Below, in pieces: positions 11,165-22,717 of a DNA stretch of 64,000 nt. The stretch spans positions 6,817,890-6,881,889 of the forward strand of contig JAJEKV010000030.1 in the NCBI GenBank assembly GCA_021234155.1, read 5' to 3'. Below the pieces are notes generated by a model. The model was given only the letters and a program-made list of their open reading frames with translations, was not told the DNA's origin and ran no database searches. Each line of letters opens with the position of its first letter. Positions within the stretch are counted from its first letter, which is position 1. The position numbers and the translations under genes are program-made. The DNA is from Isoetes taiwanensis (Eukaryota > Streptophyta > Lycopodiopsida > Isoetales > Isoetaceae).

Positions 11165-12405
11165 CTACTGTAACGTTCTAGATAGAGAGGCATTGGCATT
11201 GACCATCACTGCAGAATCCATATGGCCCACAACTCAGAGGAAGCTGGCATGGATCATCGAATAGCTTTGTGCTTTCGCAGCCAGCGGATCCGAGGGTGTA
11301 AGACATAAGATTACCATCTGGATCCAACCTTATGAAATTTGTTGTGTTTGACTCAGTGCCTTTCGAAGGATCAAATTCCTTTATTTTTACGGAGCTACAG
11401 GCTGAACCATCATACCTCTTAACGCACTGGTTCTCGGTTTTCCACGGTAAGATTCAATCTTGACCGTCGAATGGACAGCTGTTATCAGCTAGTAACATGC
11501 GTATTCTTGAAAATTTATGGAGACAGTCCTGTAACAGCCTAGGGTTTTCTCTGCCCTTCTCTGCATCTGCTATAACGCCCTAGGATTTTCTGAACAGGGC
11601 TTCGTTTCAGCTTTGCCGGAACAGGGTTGGGCTTCCCTTGCAAGCAAGCTACTAAAACTCCATTCACTTAACTTCTTAAAGCCCCGCTAAAGCCCCCCTT
11701 CTAACCGCTTACGCCTGCTTCTAAGATCCGCACTCTTGCCCATGATCTTCAAAGAAAAACACATCGCCCTTGCTTCCGGAACATCTCCGCCCTTGCTTTC
11801 GGCCCCGCTTCCACGATCCGTCTTTCGCCCCTGCTTCCTCGATCGACTGGCGCTTGCTTCCGCCCAAGGTGCAAACCCTCGGACCCGGCGTTAAGGGGAG
11901 ATAGCATACGGCCCTCGGGCTTACCATAAAAAAATCTGCGGCATGGCCAAAATGGCTCGGCGTGCTATGCACGCCCGCCATTTTGGCCATGCCTCGATTT
12001 TTATGGTAACGCCTCGCCCGTATGTTATCTACCCCATCTCAATTGCGTGATTGCCATAGAAAACCGTAGCCTGCCTTGAGTCGCAACTAGTAGAACCAAG
12101 TACTTCGAAATAAGGCTAGGGATTATTGGAAACATTTAGTTGCAGAACAAACCTATTAGCTTCAATGGTTGCACTAAATTCTCCCCTTTCCAGTCAATAG
12201 ATTGGATCTGCTAGTCAAGCTGGAGGAACCGGTGAGAGTTTGCCCTGTCACTAATACATCAGTGGGATGCTCGAAACTCTGCCAAACTATTCGTCCTGTG
12301 CCATCATAGTGAACCCAATTGCCAGAATTCTGAAGCTCTGCACTGTCTAATCCTAATTTTTCTGACCAGCGCTGACCCAGCCCATCATAGAAAACATAAT
12401 ACTGG
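11165..12405 (-). pseudogene. G-type lectin (S-domain) receptor relic
   Basis: Reading leftwards from 12400 gives GLGQRWSEKLGLDSAEL, then VWQSFEHPTDVLVTGQTL, the typical bulb-lectin W-S-F-H-P-T-D signature of G-type lectin receptor proteins. A frameshift (GKG/EFSATIEANRF) and a stop follow. After an interruption of about 0.55 kb the relic resumes at about 11480 with FIRLDPDGNLMSYTLGS and an EGF-like end CQLPLSCGPYGFCSDGQCQC. No kinase domain is seen. Such proteins are cell-surface receptors or secreted lectins. The interruption (about 11500-12050) holds a GC-rich foldback, and the copy is clearly dead. Confidence 0.65.
11895..12035. repeat. GC-rich foldback (inverted repeat, about 141 bp)
   Basis: The left arm starts GGGGAGATAGCATACGG and the right arm ends CCGTATGTTATCTACCCC. 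Further in, TTACCATAAAAA and GGCATGGCCAAAATGG of the left arm pair with the right arm, and the centre is GTGCTATGCACGCC. It could form a hairpin of roughly 65 bp. It sits in the GC-rich piece that splits the lectin relic and is probably a small foldback element. I found no clear target-site duplication. Confidence 0.75.
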
Positions 12406-12456
12406 AAGGAAGGAAGGGAATATACTTACCTGAAGATTATTCCCAGAAGTTTGCAG

Positions 12457-12849
<393 letters not shown>

Positions 12850-13230
12850 GTAAAATATAACAACGTAGAATGATAAAATGAACAGGGCCATGAATATCAA
12901 GTTGTGAGACTTAGATCCAAGCTGCAAGTTCAATGTTCTAGAGACTTGGATCCAAGCATCATCAATATAAGGCATAAAATCTACTTGGAAACAATAGTTT
13001 TTGGCTTGGATTTTGGTATAGTTTCGAAGGCATATATATGTCAAAAGGCTATCTCTTTAACATTTCTGTCTGTTCTGGATATTCTATCACTTTTACATTT
13101 ATATCTGCTTCTAGATATTCTATCATATATGGAGGTTAAGATTTTCCAAGTATGGATACCAGGATTATGATGGCTCATAACTTACATCATTCTCATTTAA
13201 TACAAGGTTGACTGAACACAATATTGGTTA
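12850..13230. other. intron-like AT-rich stretch
   Basis: Follows the donor site of the UBP-like exon. The next family residues (DLQLDVKG) are not found. Contains a short repeated phrase ATATCTGCTTCTAGATATTCTATCA-like near 13075-13125. Nothing else recognised. Confidence 0.4.
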
Positions 13231-13237
13231 AAGAGTA

Positions 13238-13522
13238 ATGTTCGCGGCGGCTTTCCTGTCCCTACCAGACACATGCTTAATAGTTGAGAGCTTTGAGAAT
13301 GAGAAACATGATAAAGTATTCAACTACACAAAAGCATGTCTACACACTTGGTTGCACTCAAAGAATAATCAAAAGTGGTTGCACCAGCAGCTGAATGCAA
13401 AAGTGGTCAAGGAAGAAGACATCAACATACTCACACTTGTTGTTGACCACTTGCATGAACTTGCAAGATCGAAAGTAGCAAGTGAAAGAAGCGTGTTGTT
13501 GTTGAAAGAACTAGTACAAGTA
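13238..13522 (+). CDS. unrecognised exon-like open frame
   Basis: A 95-codon open stretch ends at ACTAGTACAA followed by GTAAGT, a strong donor-like site, so it may be an exon. The charged segment NNQKWLHQQLNAKVVKEEDI and the helical HELARSKVASERSVLLLKEL look like protein sequence, and the length is unusual for chance in this composition. I do not recognise the family. It may be another gene fragment like its neighbours rather than part of a working gene. Confidence 0.35.
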
Positions 13523-13599
13523 AGTTGTTTGAGTCTATTTTTTTTGTCATTCAATTTCAATTAGTTGCACTATTCTGTAATTTGATGTCAACTTGTTCT

Positions 13600-14810
13600 T
13601 GTATGACAAGGCCTCGATATTGCATTGCCTGAAGTTACACTTAAGATAACTTCCACAGAAGATTGTGGCACGCTCCAATTTCCAAGACTCATACTTTAAT
13701 TGCTCTTTTATCAAAATCCTTTTCAGAATTGCACCTCGTCCATCATGTTCTCCTTTGCCATGAAACTGGCAAAGAAATTCCACTCATACTCAATTCCTTC
13801 ACTAAACACGTAGTTCCTTCCTACTAGAAAGGCCTTGCTTCTTTAAATTGCGATGTGCAACCATCACTCCAAAAAATATGTTTCTTGTACACAATATTCT
13901 GTGCTCTAAGTCAGTCAGCATGTACAAGCAATGTTGTACAAACTCACAGCTATGCTCCCTCTCATCTGAAATATAAAATTGAACTTTCTTTATGATTCTC
14001 CTCTCATTAGTGTTGATGGTCTCTTGACTTGTCCTCTTCTTATCTTTTCAACATATCCTTCTCTGGTTCCTTTTTCTCAGCATCTCTAACTTCCATCTCC
14101 TCTATCTCAGACTGGGTTGCATGTCTATATGTGATATGAACCAAAATTATTGCCTGGTCCGTGTGCCAGTGGCAAGATTGTGCCTTCCTCTGGATTTTAA
14201 AACTGTAATTTTCAGCAAAGTCAATTACAGAGATAATTGCATCTTCAAGAAAGGTATCCAAACACGTCCTGAATTGCATTGTTTGCCAGTGTGCTACATG
14301 TCTGCCAGTGTGCTACATAATTGTCTGCCAGTGTGCTACATAATTGTGTGGGATAAATTGTACCATAATCTTGTTGGCATGCTTCATGAACTGGGGCAGA
14401 CTCTCTTTCTTGTATACAAGTCTTGTTACTTTGCTGGTTTTTTCCTCCTATTCTTTTCTTGGTAGTCTCCTTCATGTAACCAACTTCTTGCTGATTTCAG
14501 AAAATAAACATTTCTGTCAGTTTGCGGTATATTTAAAAAGCATTACACAAGCATAAAATTCATTTAAGCGCAAATGCCAAACAAAATACCTTCTCAAACT
14601 GTTTTCACTCCACCTTGTAATCAGTGCCTTCCTTCTCCTTAGGACAGATTGGCAACCTGTTTATAACACCACAATTAAAGTTTAGTATCTTTAAACATCA
14701 TAACATTGAAGAGACAAACTTAAGAGTACCTGTTCCGCCCACAATCCTTGCATGGCACCAAGAGACATTTATGTTTGTGCCATTCTTCATCTTCTTCTTC
14801 AGGGCAGACC
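13600..14810 (-). pseudogene. relic of the same DDE-like transposase family, copy 2
   Basis: Reading leftwards: a Cys/His segment [20 protein letters not shown] (about 14740-14800), HNYVAHWQ (14.3 kb), VIDFAENYSFKIQRKAQSCHW (about 14160-14230), FWSDGCTSQFKEA (13840-13880) and FLCQFHGKGEHDGRGAILKR (13717-13780). The last motif is followed by a basic segment, as expected for the family. The order and spacing match copy 1 at 8.0-8.8 kb. Stops and frameshifts are frequent, and a GCCAGTGTGCTACAT phrase is repeated three times near 14285-14340. The family has no name I can give with confidence. Its left end abuts the unrecognised exon at 13.5 kb. Confidence 0.6.
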
Positions 14811-15010
14811 ATAAGGCATCAGCCAAACCAGTTACCAAGTTAGTGGCACTAGGACCACCAGATGTAGCAATACACACTCTAGTCATTCCAGAAGCCTTGG
14901 CATACCCCTCTGCATCAAATACCTCCCCTTGCTCATGTCTGCACAAAATGTTTCGAATGGTAGTGGAACGAGTAACGCTTGATGAACGTTCGAGCTAGCG
15001 ACATAAGGGG
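14811..15010 (-). pseudogene. acetolactate synthase (AHAS) fragment
   Basis: The minus strand reads [20 protein letters not shown] and then [12 protein letters not shown] and [12 protein letters not shown]. This is the N-terminal thiamine-pyrophosphate-binding region of plant acetolactate synthase; RHEQG holds the glutamate that activates the cofactor. Just upstream, HQAL is followed by a one-base deletion before TRST, and GPG is changed to GGPS by an insertion, so it is not functional. Similarity ends abruptly after LADAL, and the DDE-like relic begins in the next frame. The intact enzyme starts branched-chain amino acid synthesis in plastids. Confidence 0.75.
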
Positions 15011-15725
15011 AGACCTTTTGGGGAAAGACACAAGGGTACTTGTGGACAGTGAATAGGAGATAATGGACCATGAATACTGATTTATGGAGCCAAGATATCT
15101 AACTATATAATTGCTATAGGCAAGATACCTTAAGAATATTTTCTTATATTCCATCCTATCTAAGTGACACGTCTCTAAGCCTGTCCGGAGGAAAACATCA
15201 GGAAAATCAAAAATTGAAAATACCAAGGGCGATAAATGTCCAGCCTTGCTTGCTTCCGCCGCACTACCAGAGGTGGCTTACCGGAGATGGGGTTTGCCTG
15301 GCAGAAAAGTCATATCCGAGAAGCTACAGCGATGGCCGTAGAAGAGATGCAGCAGTGTCACCAGGCATAAAAAACTTTCAGGTTTTCTTTCTTCGATCTA
15401 CTAGGGCCATGGCACTATGTAGCTGTTGGATGCTTGTTTTTTTTGTTGGCTCTTGCCATTTGAAGCAGGGACACGTTAATGTTTTGGACACGTAGATAGG
15501 CTAGGGTTTTAGATAAGTTTGACAACCAGGGTTAGGCTAGCCTCGACAATAGCCCTAGTGCCTTGGTCAATCCCTTAGTAGCATTTGCATCCCATACATT
15601 GTCTGGCAAAACAAAGATGGTCTATCCACCCAAAGTAATTTAATGCCTATCTTCACATTTACACAAGTATCGAAGATACCAAAGTATTTTACCTTTTCCC
15701 AACGTAGCCAAGATAGATTTTTTTT
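15011..15725. other. intergenic stretch
   Basis: No coding similarity recognised. It separates the acetolactate synthase fragment from the 3' end of the FYVE gene. Confidence 0.4.
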
Positions 15726-15730
15726 CTTTT

Positions 15731-15736
15731 TTTATT
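15731..15736 (-). terminator. candidate polyadenylation signal of the FYVE gene
   Basis: AATAAA on the minus strand, about 370 bases after the stop codon at 16108. Its position suits a 3' UTR; a single hexamer is weak evidence in AT-rich DNA. Confidence 0.35.
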
Positions 15737-16107
15737 GTTCAGGACAAAAAAAAGGAATATTACAAAACGTACATATCTCATCTGTGTGGCATGGGTTCAC
15801 TTTTTGACATTCTTTAAAAATGGAGAATCTTAATTTGCAAACTAAGGCCTAGCACTATGGTGTATACACAATTGGCAAAATGGCACTTTACATGGAGTTC
15901 TTGGCCCTGGTCTAATCCAATGTGGATAAAAAATGCCAAACCATCTCCATAAAACATTTTCCCAAACTCGACTTGCCGAATCCTATTCTTCCCAGGAAAA
16001 GTTTTTTCTTTATCTTACAGACCACTGATCGCTTCTTAACAATATGTACTTTTGAAATTACATTCTCATCCAACACCACACCAAGTTTACTACATACACA
16101 TGGTTTT

Positions 16108-19100
16108 CTAAGGCAAGCTTTGTTCGAGACGCTTTGCTTCCTTGAACACATCATAAGCCTCCTTTTGCTTTCCTGCACGTTTTAACTGGAGCGCCTGCAG
16201 CTTCAAGGCTTTTATCCTGCCTTCGTTTTCAGCATTATTTGTAGGTTTGCCAGTTTGGTTAAACACTGAAGCCTTCCCTTGTTCTTGTGCTTTTGGTTGA
16301 AATGGTTTGCCTCCATGACTTACATCGTTGCTATCCATGCCAATGCTCTTAAGTGCCTGCATAAGCTGTGGATCAAAGATCTCACTCATATCCCCCATAA
16401 GCATAGCCCGAGGCTGTGAATTCCCTACTTCCATGTCTTCCAACTCTTTCTGCAAAGAATTTGATATCTCGAGTTCTGCTTCTGCTTCTTCTAATTTTCC
16501 CTCTCGTTTCAATGCCAAGGCCTTCCTCTTGTGAGCAAGTAATTGCTGCTGCACTTTTATGCGGTCTTTTGCTTGAGGTGCTGATGATTGCTTCTGTTCA
16601 GCCTTAGGCGTCTCAGAAGCTACCCTCTTCCCAGACATGCCAAGAGGAAGCTTAGCATTTATTGTTGACTCAGAACCTTCTTGTGTTTGGTCTTTTCTTC
16701 GAGGTGCTGAAGGCAGATTGTGCTCAGACTTGGGAGGAATATTAGCATTCAAAGTTGATTCAGAAGTTTCTTGTGGTATAGGCAAAAGCTGTCTTTCCAG
16801 TAACTTTGCTTGCCGAAGCTCATGCTTTGCAGCTTCTTGATCTCCCTGGCGTTTAAATGCTAAAGCCTTCCGCTTATGTGCCAATATCAATTGATTTAGA
16901 TCACCAGCATCAGAGCTATGACTTTCATTCTTCATAGACGGATTTAGCTCCTTGTTTCCTGCCACCTGTATTTTGGACTGTAAGTTTAATGATGAACTTG
17001 AACCCTCATTCTGTTGTTGAGTTTCCACTGGCAACAAATTATTGACATCAGAAAGCAAACTTACATGCTGGTTAGGGATATTTAAACTGTCATCAGTATC
17101 AAAGACAACAGTAGGATCACATCTTGAGAAGGTCTTATCCTGATTGTTAACTTTTATGCTAGGTAGGTGTTTGGGAAGTGCAGCTTTTTCGTCAATAGGA
17201 GGTTGCCTGGCATATTCAACTGAATGAAAATTAGAGATGGGATTTTTGGTAGCACTTGGAGTAGGTCGCACACGAACTCCATCACTAGCATAAGCATTAA
17301 GATCACCTGCATAGACTGCCTTCAAACTAGAATCTTCCTGATGACTTGTTTCCTTATCTAAATCAAATACGGCTGCTTGATGTACACTCCGAGAAGCCAA
17401 AGGGTCGCCAGTGAGAAGATCGACAACGACTGCACTTTGCATGGAAATTCCCGTTTCACTATTTTCTGCATTAGATCCATCGCTAAAATGAAGATAACTT
17501 TTTTGACCTGTATTCAAACTGGAACCTTCCTGATAACCTCTTTTTAAATCTTCCTCCCATCCTACTTCATTCAAGGCATGCAATAAGCTTGGGTCCTGCA
17601 TATCTTCATTTGTAACTTCATCATGTAGATCATCAGACTGATGCACATTTGAATAGATACCCCCTGTGCTTTCTGGATGTCCAGTTGTCAATCCTTCCAG
17701 TTCATCCTCAAGAACCTTACACTTTCTAAGTTCACTATCAGCTTCTTCTCCCCTGCCTTCCTTTCGCAAACTAAATGCTTTCCTTTTTATGCCTAGCAAC
17801 TCCTTTTGCAAAGATTGTTTCCGCTTATTTGATGTAGGTGATAGTGGCCTGGGAACTGATGGTTTTGAAACAATGTCTACATCTAAACTTGAAGTCTGGT
17901 CTTCTTCCTCAGGGCCAGGGTTCTCGTCGGAAAGAAATTCATCCTCCCAGCCTAAACCCTTCAGGATGCCTGCAAGTTCTGGATCATGTGCATCCTCTTC
18001 TGTGACCTCCACTATAATATCTTCATCATCACCATCAATGGACAAATCAAGTTTCTCAAACGAACTACCCCTTATGTTAATGCTGCCTGCTCTCCCAACA
18101 TTTGAATTCTCAGAAGGAAAACTTACATTTTGCATCTTTTCCTCTAACACTTTCGCTTGAGCAAGTCCTTTTTCTGCTTCCACATGTTTGCCTTGACGCT
18201 TCATGGCAAGAGCTGCCCGTTTGATTGAAAGTATTTCATCTTGCAACGCTCGTTTTTCCTTTGGATCCATCCTTACGCTTGGAGGCGCTGGTGGCTCCTC
18301 AGCAAAACCAAGAGCTTTCAAGGTCAACATCAACTGAGGATCGTCGTTTATAAATCCGCTATCATCCATAGCTCCTGTATCTTCGTCATTCTTATCTTTT
18401 TGAGATTTTTCTAACTCCTGAAGTTGTGCTTCTAACAGCTTTGCTCGCTTGAGCTCTTGCTTTGCTTCTGCTACATTTCCTGTCCGTTTCAAGGCCAAAG
18501 CCTTGCGCTTATGAGCTAATATTTCCTCCTGTACTTTATCAGGCCCTAGTATCTCCTCAGGATTGGAGATGCTAAGATCGCTTAATCCTGTTGGATTTCT
18601 GAATTTCTGCAAAGCAACTGCTTGTTCAGTCCATCCCATTTCATGCAAAGCAGCAATCATATCCGGATCAGTCATGTCATGATCAGTCACCTCAAGCTGT
18701 GAATCGTCTTCTTCGTCAATCATACTTGGAAGACCAGTTGCATCAAGGAAAATTTCTTTGACATTCATATCACTTAAGCCGTCAAAGTGACTTTCCTCAT
18801 TCCCCTCCTCATTGAGGGTTCTCATAAGCATTAAAAGTTCATCATCGGATTCTTCATCAACACCAATTGATTCAAGCTCTTCTAACTTCCGTTCTAGCAA
18901 CTTTGCCTTCTTCAGTTCCTCCTTTGCCTCCTCTCTCTTACCTTCACGTTTCAAAGACAGAGCTAATCTTTTATGACCCAGAATTTGCATACGCAACGGA
19001 CCATTTGCAGTCTCACTGCTGGATGCGTTAACAGATACAGTATTTGCAATATCTTTGCTTGGTTCTTCAGAGCTTGTTTCATTCCAGCCAAGCTCCTTTA

Positions 19101-20440
19101 GTGCATCAAATAATTCATCCTCAGTTGTGTCAGATCTTGAAGGTTTATTTCTCTTTATTGGACTTTGGGTATTTTTTATGTTGGTGTTGTGTGCATCCTC
19201 CTCAGATTCTCCAGTTAATGCTCTGGCATCCCCAACTTTTGATTTCAGGCCAACTAGTAGTGTCTTCTTTTGATTTTTCCTTATGGAAAGTGCAAGCGCA
19301 TCTGCTTTTCTCTCAAGCTCTTTGCTTTGCTTAAAAGCCTTAAGAGCCTCTTCATTTTTTCCTTCTTTCTTGAGTGATGTATATTTCCTTTTTGCCTCTT
19401 GTGCTTGTTGACGTAAATCTTCAGGTGAAATGGAAGGTTCACTACCATTACAAACATCATGCTTCTCAGCTGATTGGAGGTCACTTGAGCTTCCTGGCTT
19501 TTTAAGGCGATTGAAATCCTCTGTAGAATGAGGACCTGGTCCCTCCAGTAATTCGTTCAAAATATCATCACTTTCCACATCACTCACATAAATGTTATGA
19601 CTACCTGTATGATAAGCAAACATTTAATTAACAGAAGGCATGCCAGAAGGCTAAAATTTGATAATAATATGCCCAATTAGGCTGGACCCCTTGTTTCTTA
19701 TGATCAACAACGTATTGGGAACTTAAAATATTTCACTAGCATCAACGCATATGGTGGCAGAACATATTTTGTGACTTCAAAACTTCTGGGACTTCAAAAC
19801 TTCTGGCAAGATTTTGCCCAGTCATAAAGACCATATAGTCCACCATAAAATAAATAAGCATAAGGAAAGACAATTCATTTAAGAAAAAGTAAAAAACCTT
19901 TTGAGCTCTTTGCTTTATGCCCATGGCGAGCTTCAAATCGGGCTGCCTCTTCTATTTCTTTACAAGGTTTGCAAACACGCACAGGAGCATCACCTTGACC
20001 TCTAAGATATAGTCTATGTTGAGTACAATTTCCACAAAATAATCCACCACATCTGCGACAGTGATGCTGAAAGAGAGAAATACGATGTTCAGAACTAGCT
20101 AAAAACAATAAGCATTAATTGACTGACACCAAAAAGGAAGTCGGATCTTCAAATTTGCATTGATGATGCAATCCAAAATTTAAAACTGAACAAAAACCCA
20201 GCACTTCTAGATTGATGAGCTATTAGATTTCATATACCTAATTAAAGAACTACACAGATCTGAGATGGAAGGGATGAACCCTGTGTTAAATGAAACAAAA
20301 ATCTATTTGGATGGATGGATACTTACCTTGCGATTAAATAGGGAGAAAGCAGAATTGCAGGTCTGGCAATGAGATGCATCGACAACCCATTCTCTACCCC
20401 TAGCAGAGGGCCTGGGAGGAAGTCCCAGCTTTTCCAGCAT
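16108..20440 (-). CDS. FYVE zinc-finger protein with eight basic helical repeats
   Basis: Exons are 20440-20327, 20066-19898 and 19604-16108, all with GT-AG introns, giving 1259 residues. The start is fixed by MLEKLGLPPRPSARGREWVV, conserved in the Arabidopsis At1g61690-type family. Residues 18-73 are a full FYVE domain: WVVD at 18-21, KHHCRRC at 38-44, RVC at 68-70, and eight zinc cysteines at 25, 28, 41, 44, 49, 52, 70 and 73. FYVE domains bind phosphatidylinositol 3-phosphate on endosomes. The rest has eight copies of a basic helical repeat (type LAHKRKALALKREGKLEEAE) and six acidic motifs of the type DPELAGILKGLGW placed between them. The repeats recall the DM14 repeats of CC2D1A/Lgd, which bind ESCRT-III, but this is only resemblance. 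No signal peptide or membrane segment was noticed. No stop or frameshift; the only gene here that looks intact. Confidence 0.9.
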
Positions 20441-20596
20441 TGCTATCGTGGGACTGGGGACTGGGAAGAAGGGTCTTATACCGTATAAACTGGAAAATGT
20501 ACGTACTGGTATATTCCACGTAGAGGGTTTTTTCCGTAGCGGTGGTATACATACAATACAATAATGGTAGAGTACACGTATTGTTGAGGTGTTTCT
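20441..20596 (-). promoter_or_regulatory. 5' UTR / core promoter region of the FYVE gene
   Basis: Lies directly upstream of the start codon. A TATA-like TTTATACGGTATAAG (minus strand, about 20472-20490) is the only core element I can point to, and it is close to the ATG, so transcription could instead start further up, inside the small repeats at 20597-20862. Confidence 0.3.
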
Positions 20597-20730
20597 GGAT
20601 TCACATGCACCGTCGCAGCCTTCACCGTCATGTAAAATGCCACGCCGTTTTACGCCCACCATCGCCGACCATCACCAATTTGCAAAGGGTATAACAGGGC
20701 CCCTCTCCGACCACTGTTGCATGTGAACCC
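20597..20730. mobile_element. small inverted-repeat element (MITE-like) A
   Basis: Left end GGATTCACATGCACCGTC (20597) and right end, reverse-complemented, GGGTTCACATGCAACAG (20730) form an inverted pair, about 134 bp apart. No clear target duplication. Confidence 0.5.
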
Positions 20731-20740
20731 ACTCTTAGGG

Positions 20741-20862
20741 ACGGTTTACATGCACAGTCGCCTCCGACAATGCCCTGTTTTGCCCTGTGTAAAAAATCAT
20801 ATTTTGTCACACTCCTTGAATCATGATTTCTTGCTCCTCAGGACGGTGCATGTAAATCGGCC
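20741..20862. mobile_element. small inverted-repeat element (MITE-like) B
   Basis: Left end ACGGTTTACATGCACAGTCG and right end, reverse-complemented, GGCCGATTTACATGCACCG are inverted and share TTYACATGCA with element A ten bases away. The pair therefore looks like two insertions or one rearranged family. Confidence 0.5.
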
Positions 20863-20879
20863 TTTAGTCGTCCATTCTG

Positions 20880-20941
20880 CACCACGTGTCACAAATTTAA
20901 AGGTTGAGGCCACCACGTGTCACAAATTTAAAGGTTGGGGC
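20880..20941. repeat. 31-bp tandem duplication with CACGTG cores
   Basis: Two units, each starting CACCACGTGTCACAAATTTA, one base different near the end (GTTGAGG versus GTTGGGG). Each holds a CACGTG (G-box) core, a known bZIP/bHLH site in plants. They lie 440-500 bp upstream of the FYVE start; a regulatory role is speculation. Confidence 0.85.
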
Positions 20942-22717
20942 CAAGTAAATGGAAATTCCTCGAAAAGAAACTCCGTCATGTGGTGACATTGGAGGATAGG
21001 GCAGAATATAGAAGTTTTTAGCAGGTTTGCTTAACCCTCGTGCAACATTTTCTGTAATTCGAGCATATCCACGTGTCTCATAAAATTGACGTGGATGAAT
21101 TCTAACAGTTAGGTTCTTTATTTTTCAATCACATGGACGAGGAAATTAGAAATCATTCCAAAATTTCTCTGTGCAATGGCCGATTTCTTTATCTTGAATA
21201 TGGTCTTCGTCCAATGGCCGATCCCTTAATCTTGGGCTTGAACCCTGCAAGATTGTGCTTCTTAAGCCTGGATAATCTGGGGAAGTTGGCATCACATTAG
21301 TTTCGTTTCGATGACGGAATCATTCCAAAAAATTTTAGCAGGCCTGCAGCTTATGAAGTTCCAAGAGATAATGCAGAAGACATTTTTTTATTTGTATGTC
21401 TTTTGTTGTGATGAAGACATGAATTATTGTTCAAATATAATCATGATGACGAGGCTCCATGTTCCAATCTAGTTTTCGTGCGACTTCCAAGCCATGAGAC
21501 GAAGGTGCAACCCATGCCTTAGCTATCAATGGTACTTCATCCTTCTTTGTTTACACAGCCATGGATGGTTACTTCAATAGCGGTTACTTCAATATATAGC
21601 ACAGAGCTAAAAAGCCTTAAATGGGAGGGAGGGTGAGTGGGACAAGCGACTACAAAGGGAGAGGCCCAAAGACGGCTGATGAAAATGAAAGGAATGCAAA
21701 AGGCTATAAATACTCTAAAGGAAACTCTCTCAACTAGCCTCAAGAAGCGGATTTATCTGCTAGTCTCGAAACACAGATAAATCACACTTGTGGAGCCTAG
21801 TTGCGTGCACTCTAAGCACAAATCAAACAATACAACAACTATGATGAAAAACGAGGCAGAAAACGAAGGTATTAACGTGCTCTAGGAAAAAACAATACCA
21901 CAAAAGCACAAAAGTATAGCTCCATCAAATAATAGAGACTTGGACTCGCTCAAGAAAACATCAATAGACCTCAAAAACTCAACACTACAGGTCCATTGAA
22001 CAAAAGTAGGAACTACAAGTGTCTAAACCACCAAACCTCCATCGCAAACAGGAAAGCTCAAAGCCCATATCAACTATCAAAACTAAATCAATACGATGAG
22101 ACCTACAAAGCACAACTACAATTCGAAATTTGAAAAGTGTAAAAAGAGATATAGAACAAAATTAGAAGTGCAATGCCAAACTCAGACAAAATCTTTCCTC
22201 CCTATAACAAATCCAAACAACCTACAAATTGAAATGAAAAGGGAATGGGACTCGAGCAAAAAAGTCCAAAATTTCAAACTACCAATAAATAGTAAAAACT
22301 CAAATCTAAAACATCCTCATACGCCACAAGCCATTAAAACAATCATGACACAAATTGCACATATGAGTAGAGATAACAAGCCCTCCATGCATTAAAACAA
22401 CAGAGCACCAAAGCATAAAAAATAGTAACTCTCAAAAGACTACTAAAACGTAACCAAACCTTCAGAGACCACTCTCCAAACGTACCCTTGCGCAATTACT
22501 AACATGCAATAAAAACATTAGACCCCAAGCTCGGAATGCCACGCCAAACCTTCAACTTGAAATAGCATGTCGCTACAATGCCAGATTGATAGACGTCATA
22601 AGTGCAATCAGAAAAACTAATGGAACAATATTTAACCGACCAACTAAAACTCTAGAAACAACGACCAACTAAATTATGGAGACAAAGTGCGAAGTACAAT
22701 CTTGGAATAATTGTGGC
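20942..22717. other. AT-rich intergenic stretch
   Basis: No coding similarity recognised. From about 21.8 kb it is A- and C-rich on the plus strand. The DNA just after LINE 2 (32.72-33.0 kb) has the same character, consistent with LINE 2 having split one region. Confidence 0.4.

Noticed and set aside
14624-14998. Plus-strand 124-codon open frame
   Set aside because: The opposite strand carries clear acetolactate synthase and transposase-like similarity over the same bases.
19875-20108. Separate small zinc-finger gene
   Set aside because: Splice sites at both ends join it in phase to exons 1 and 3 of the FYVE gene, so it is exon 2.
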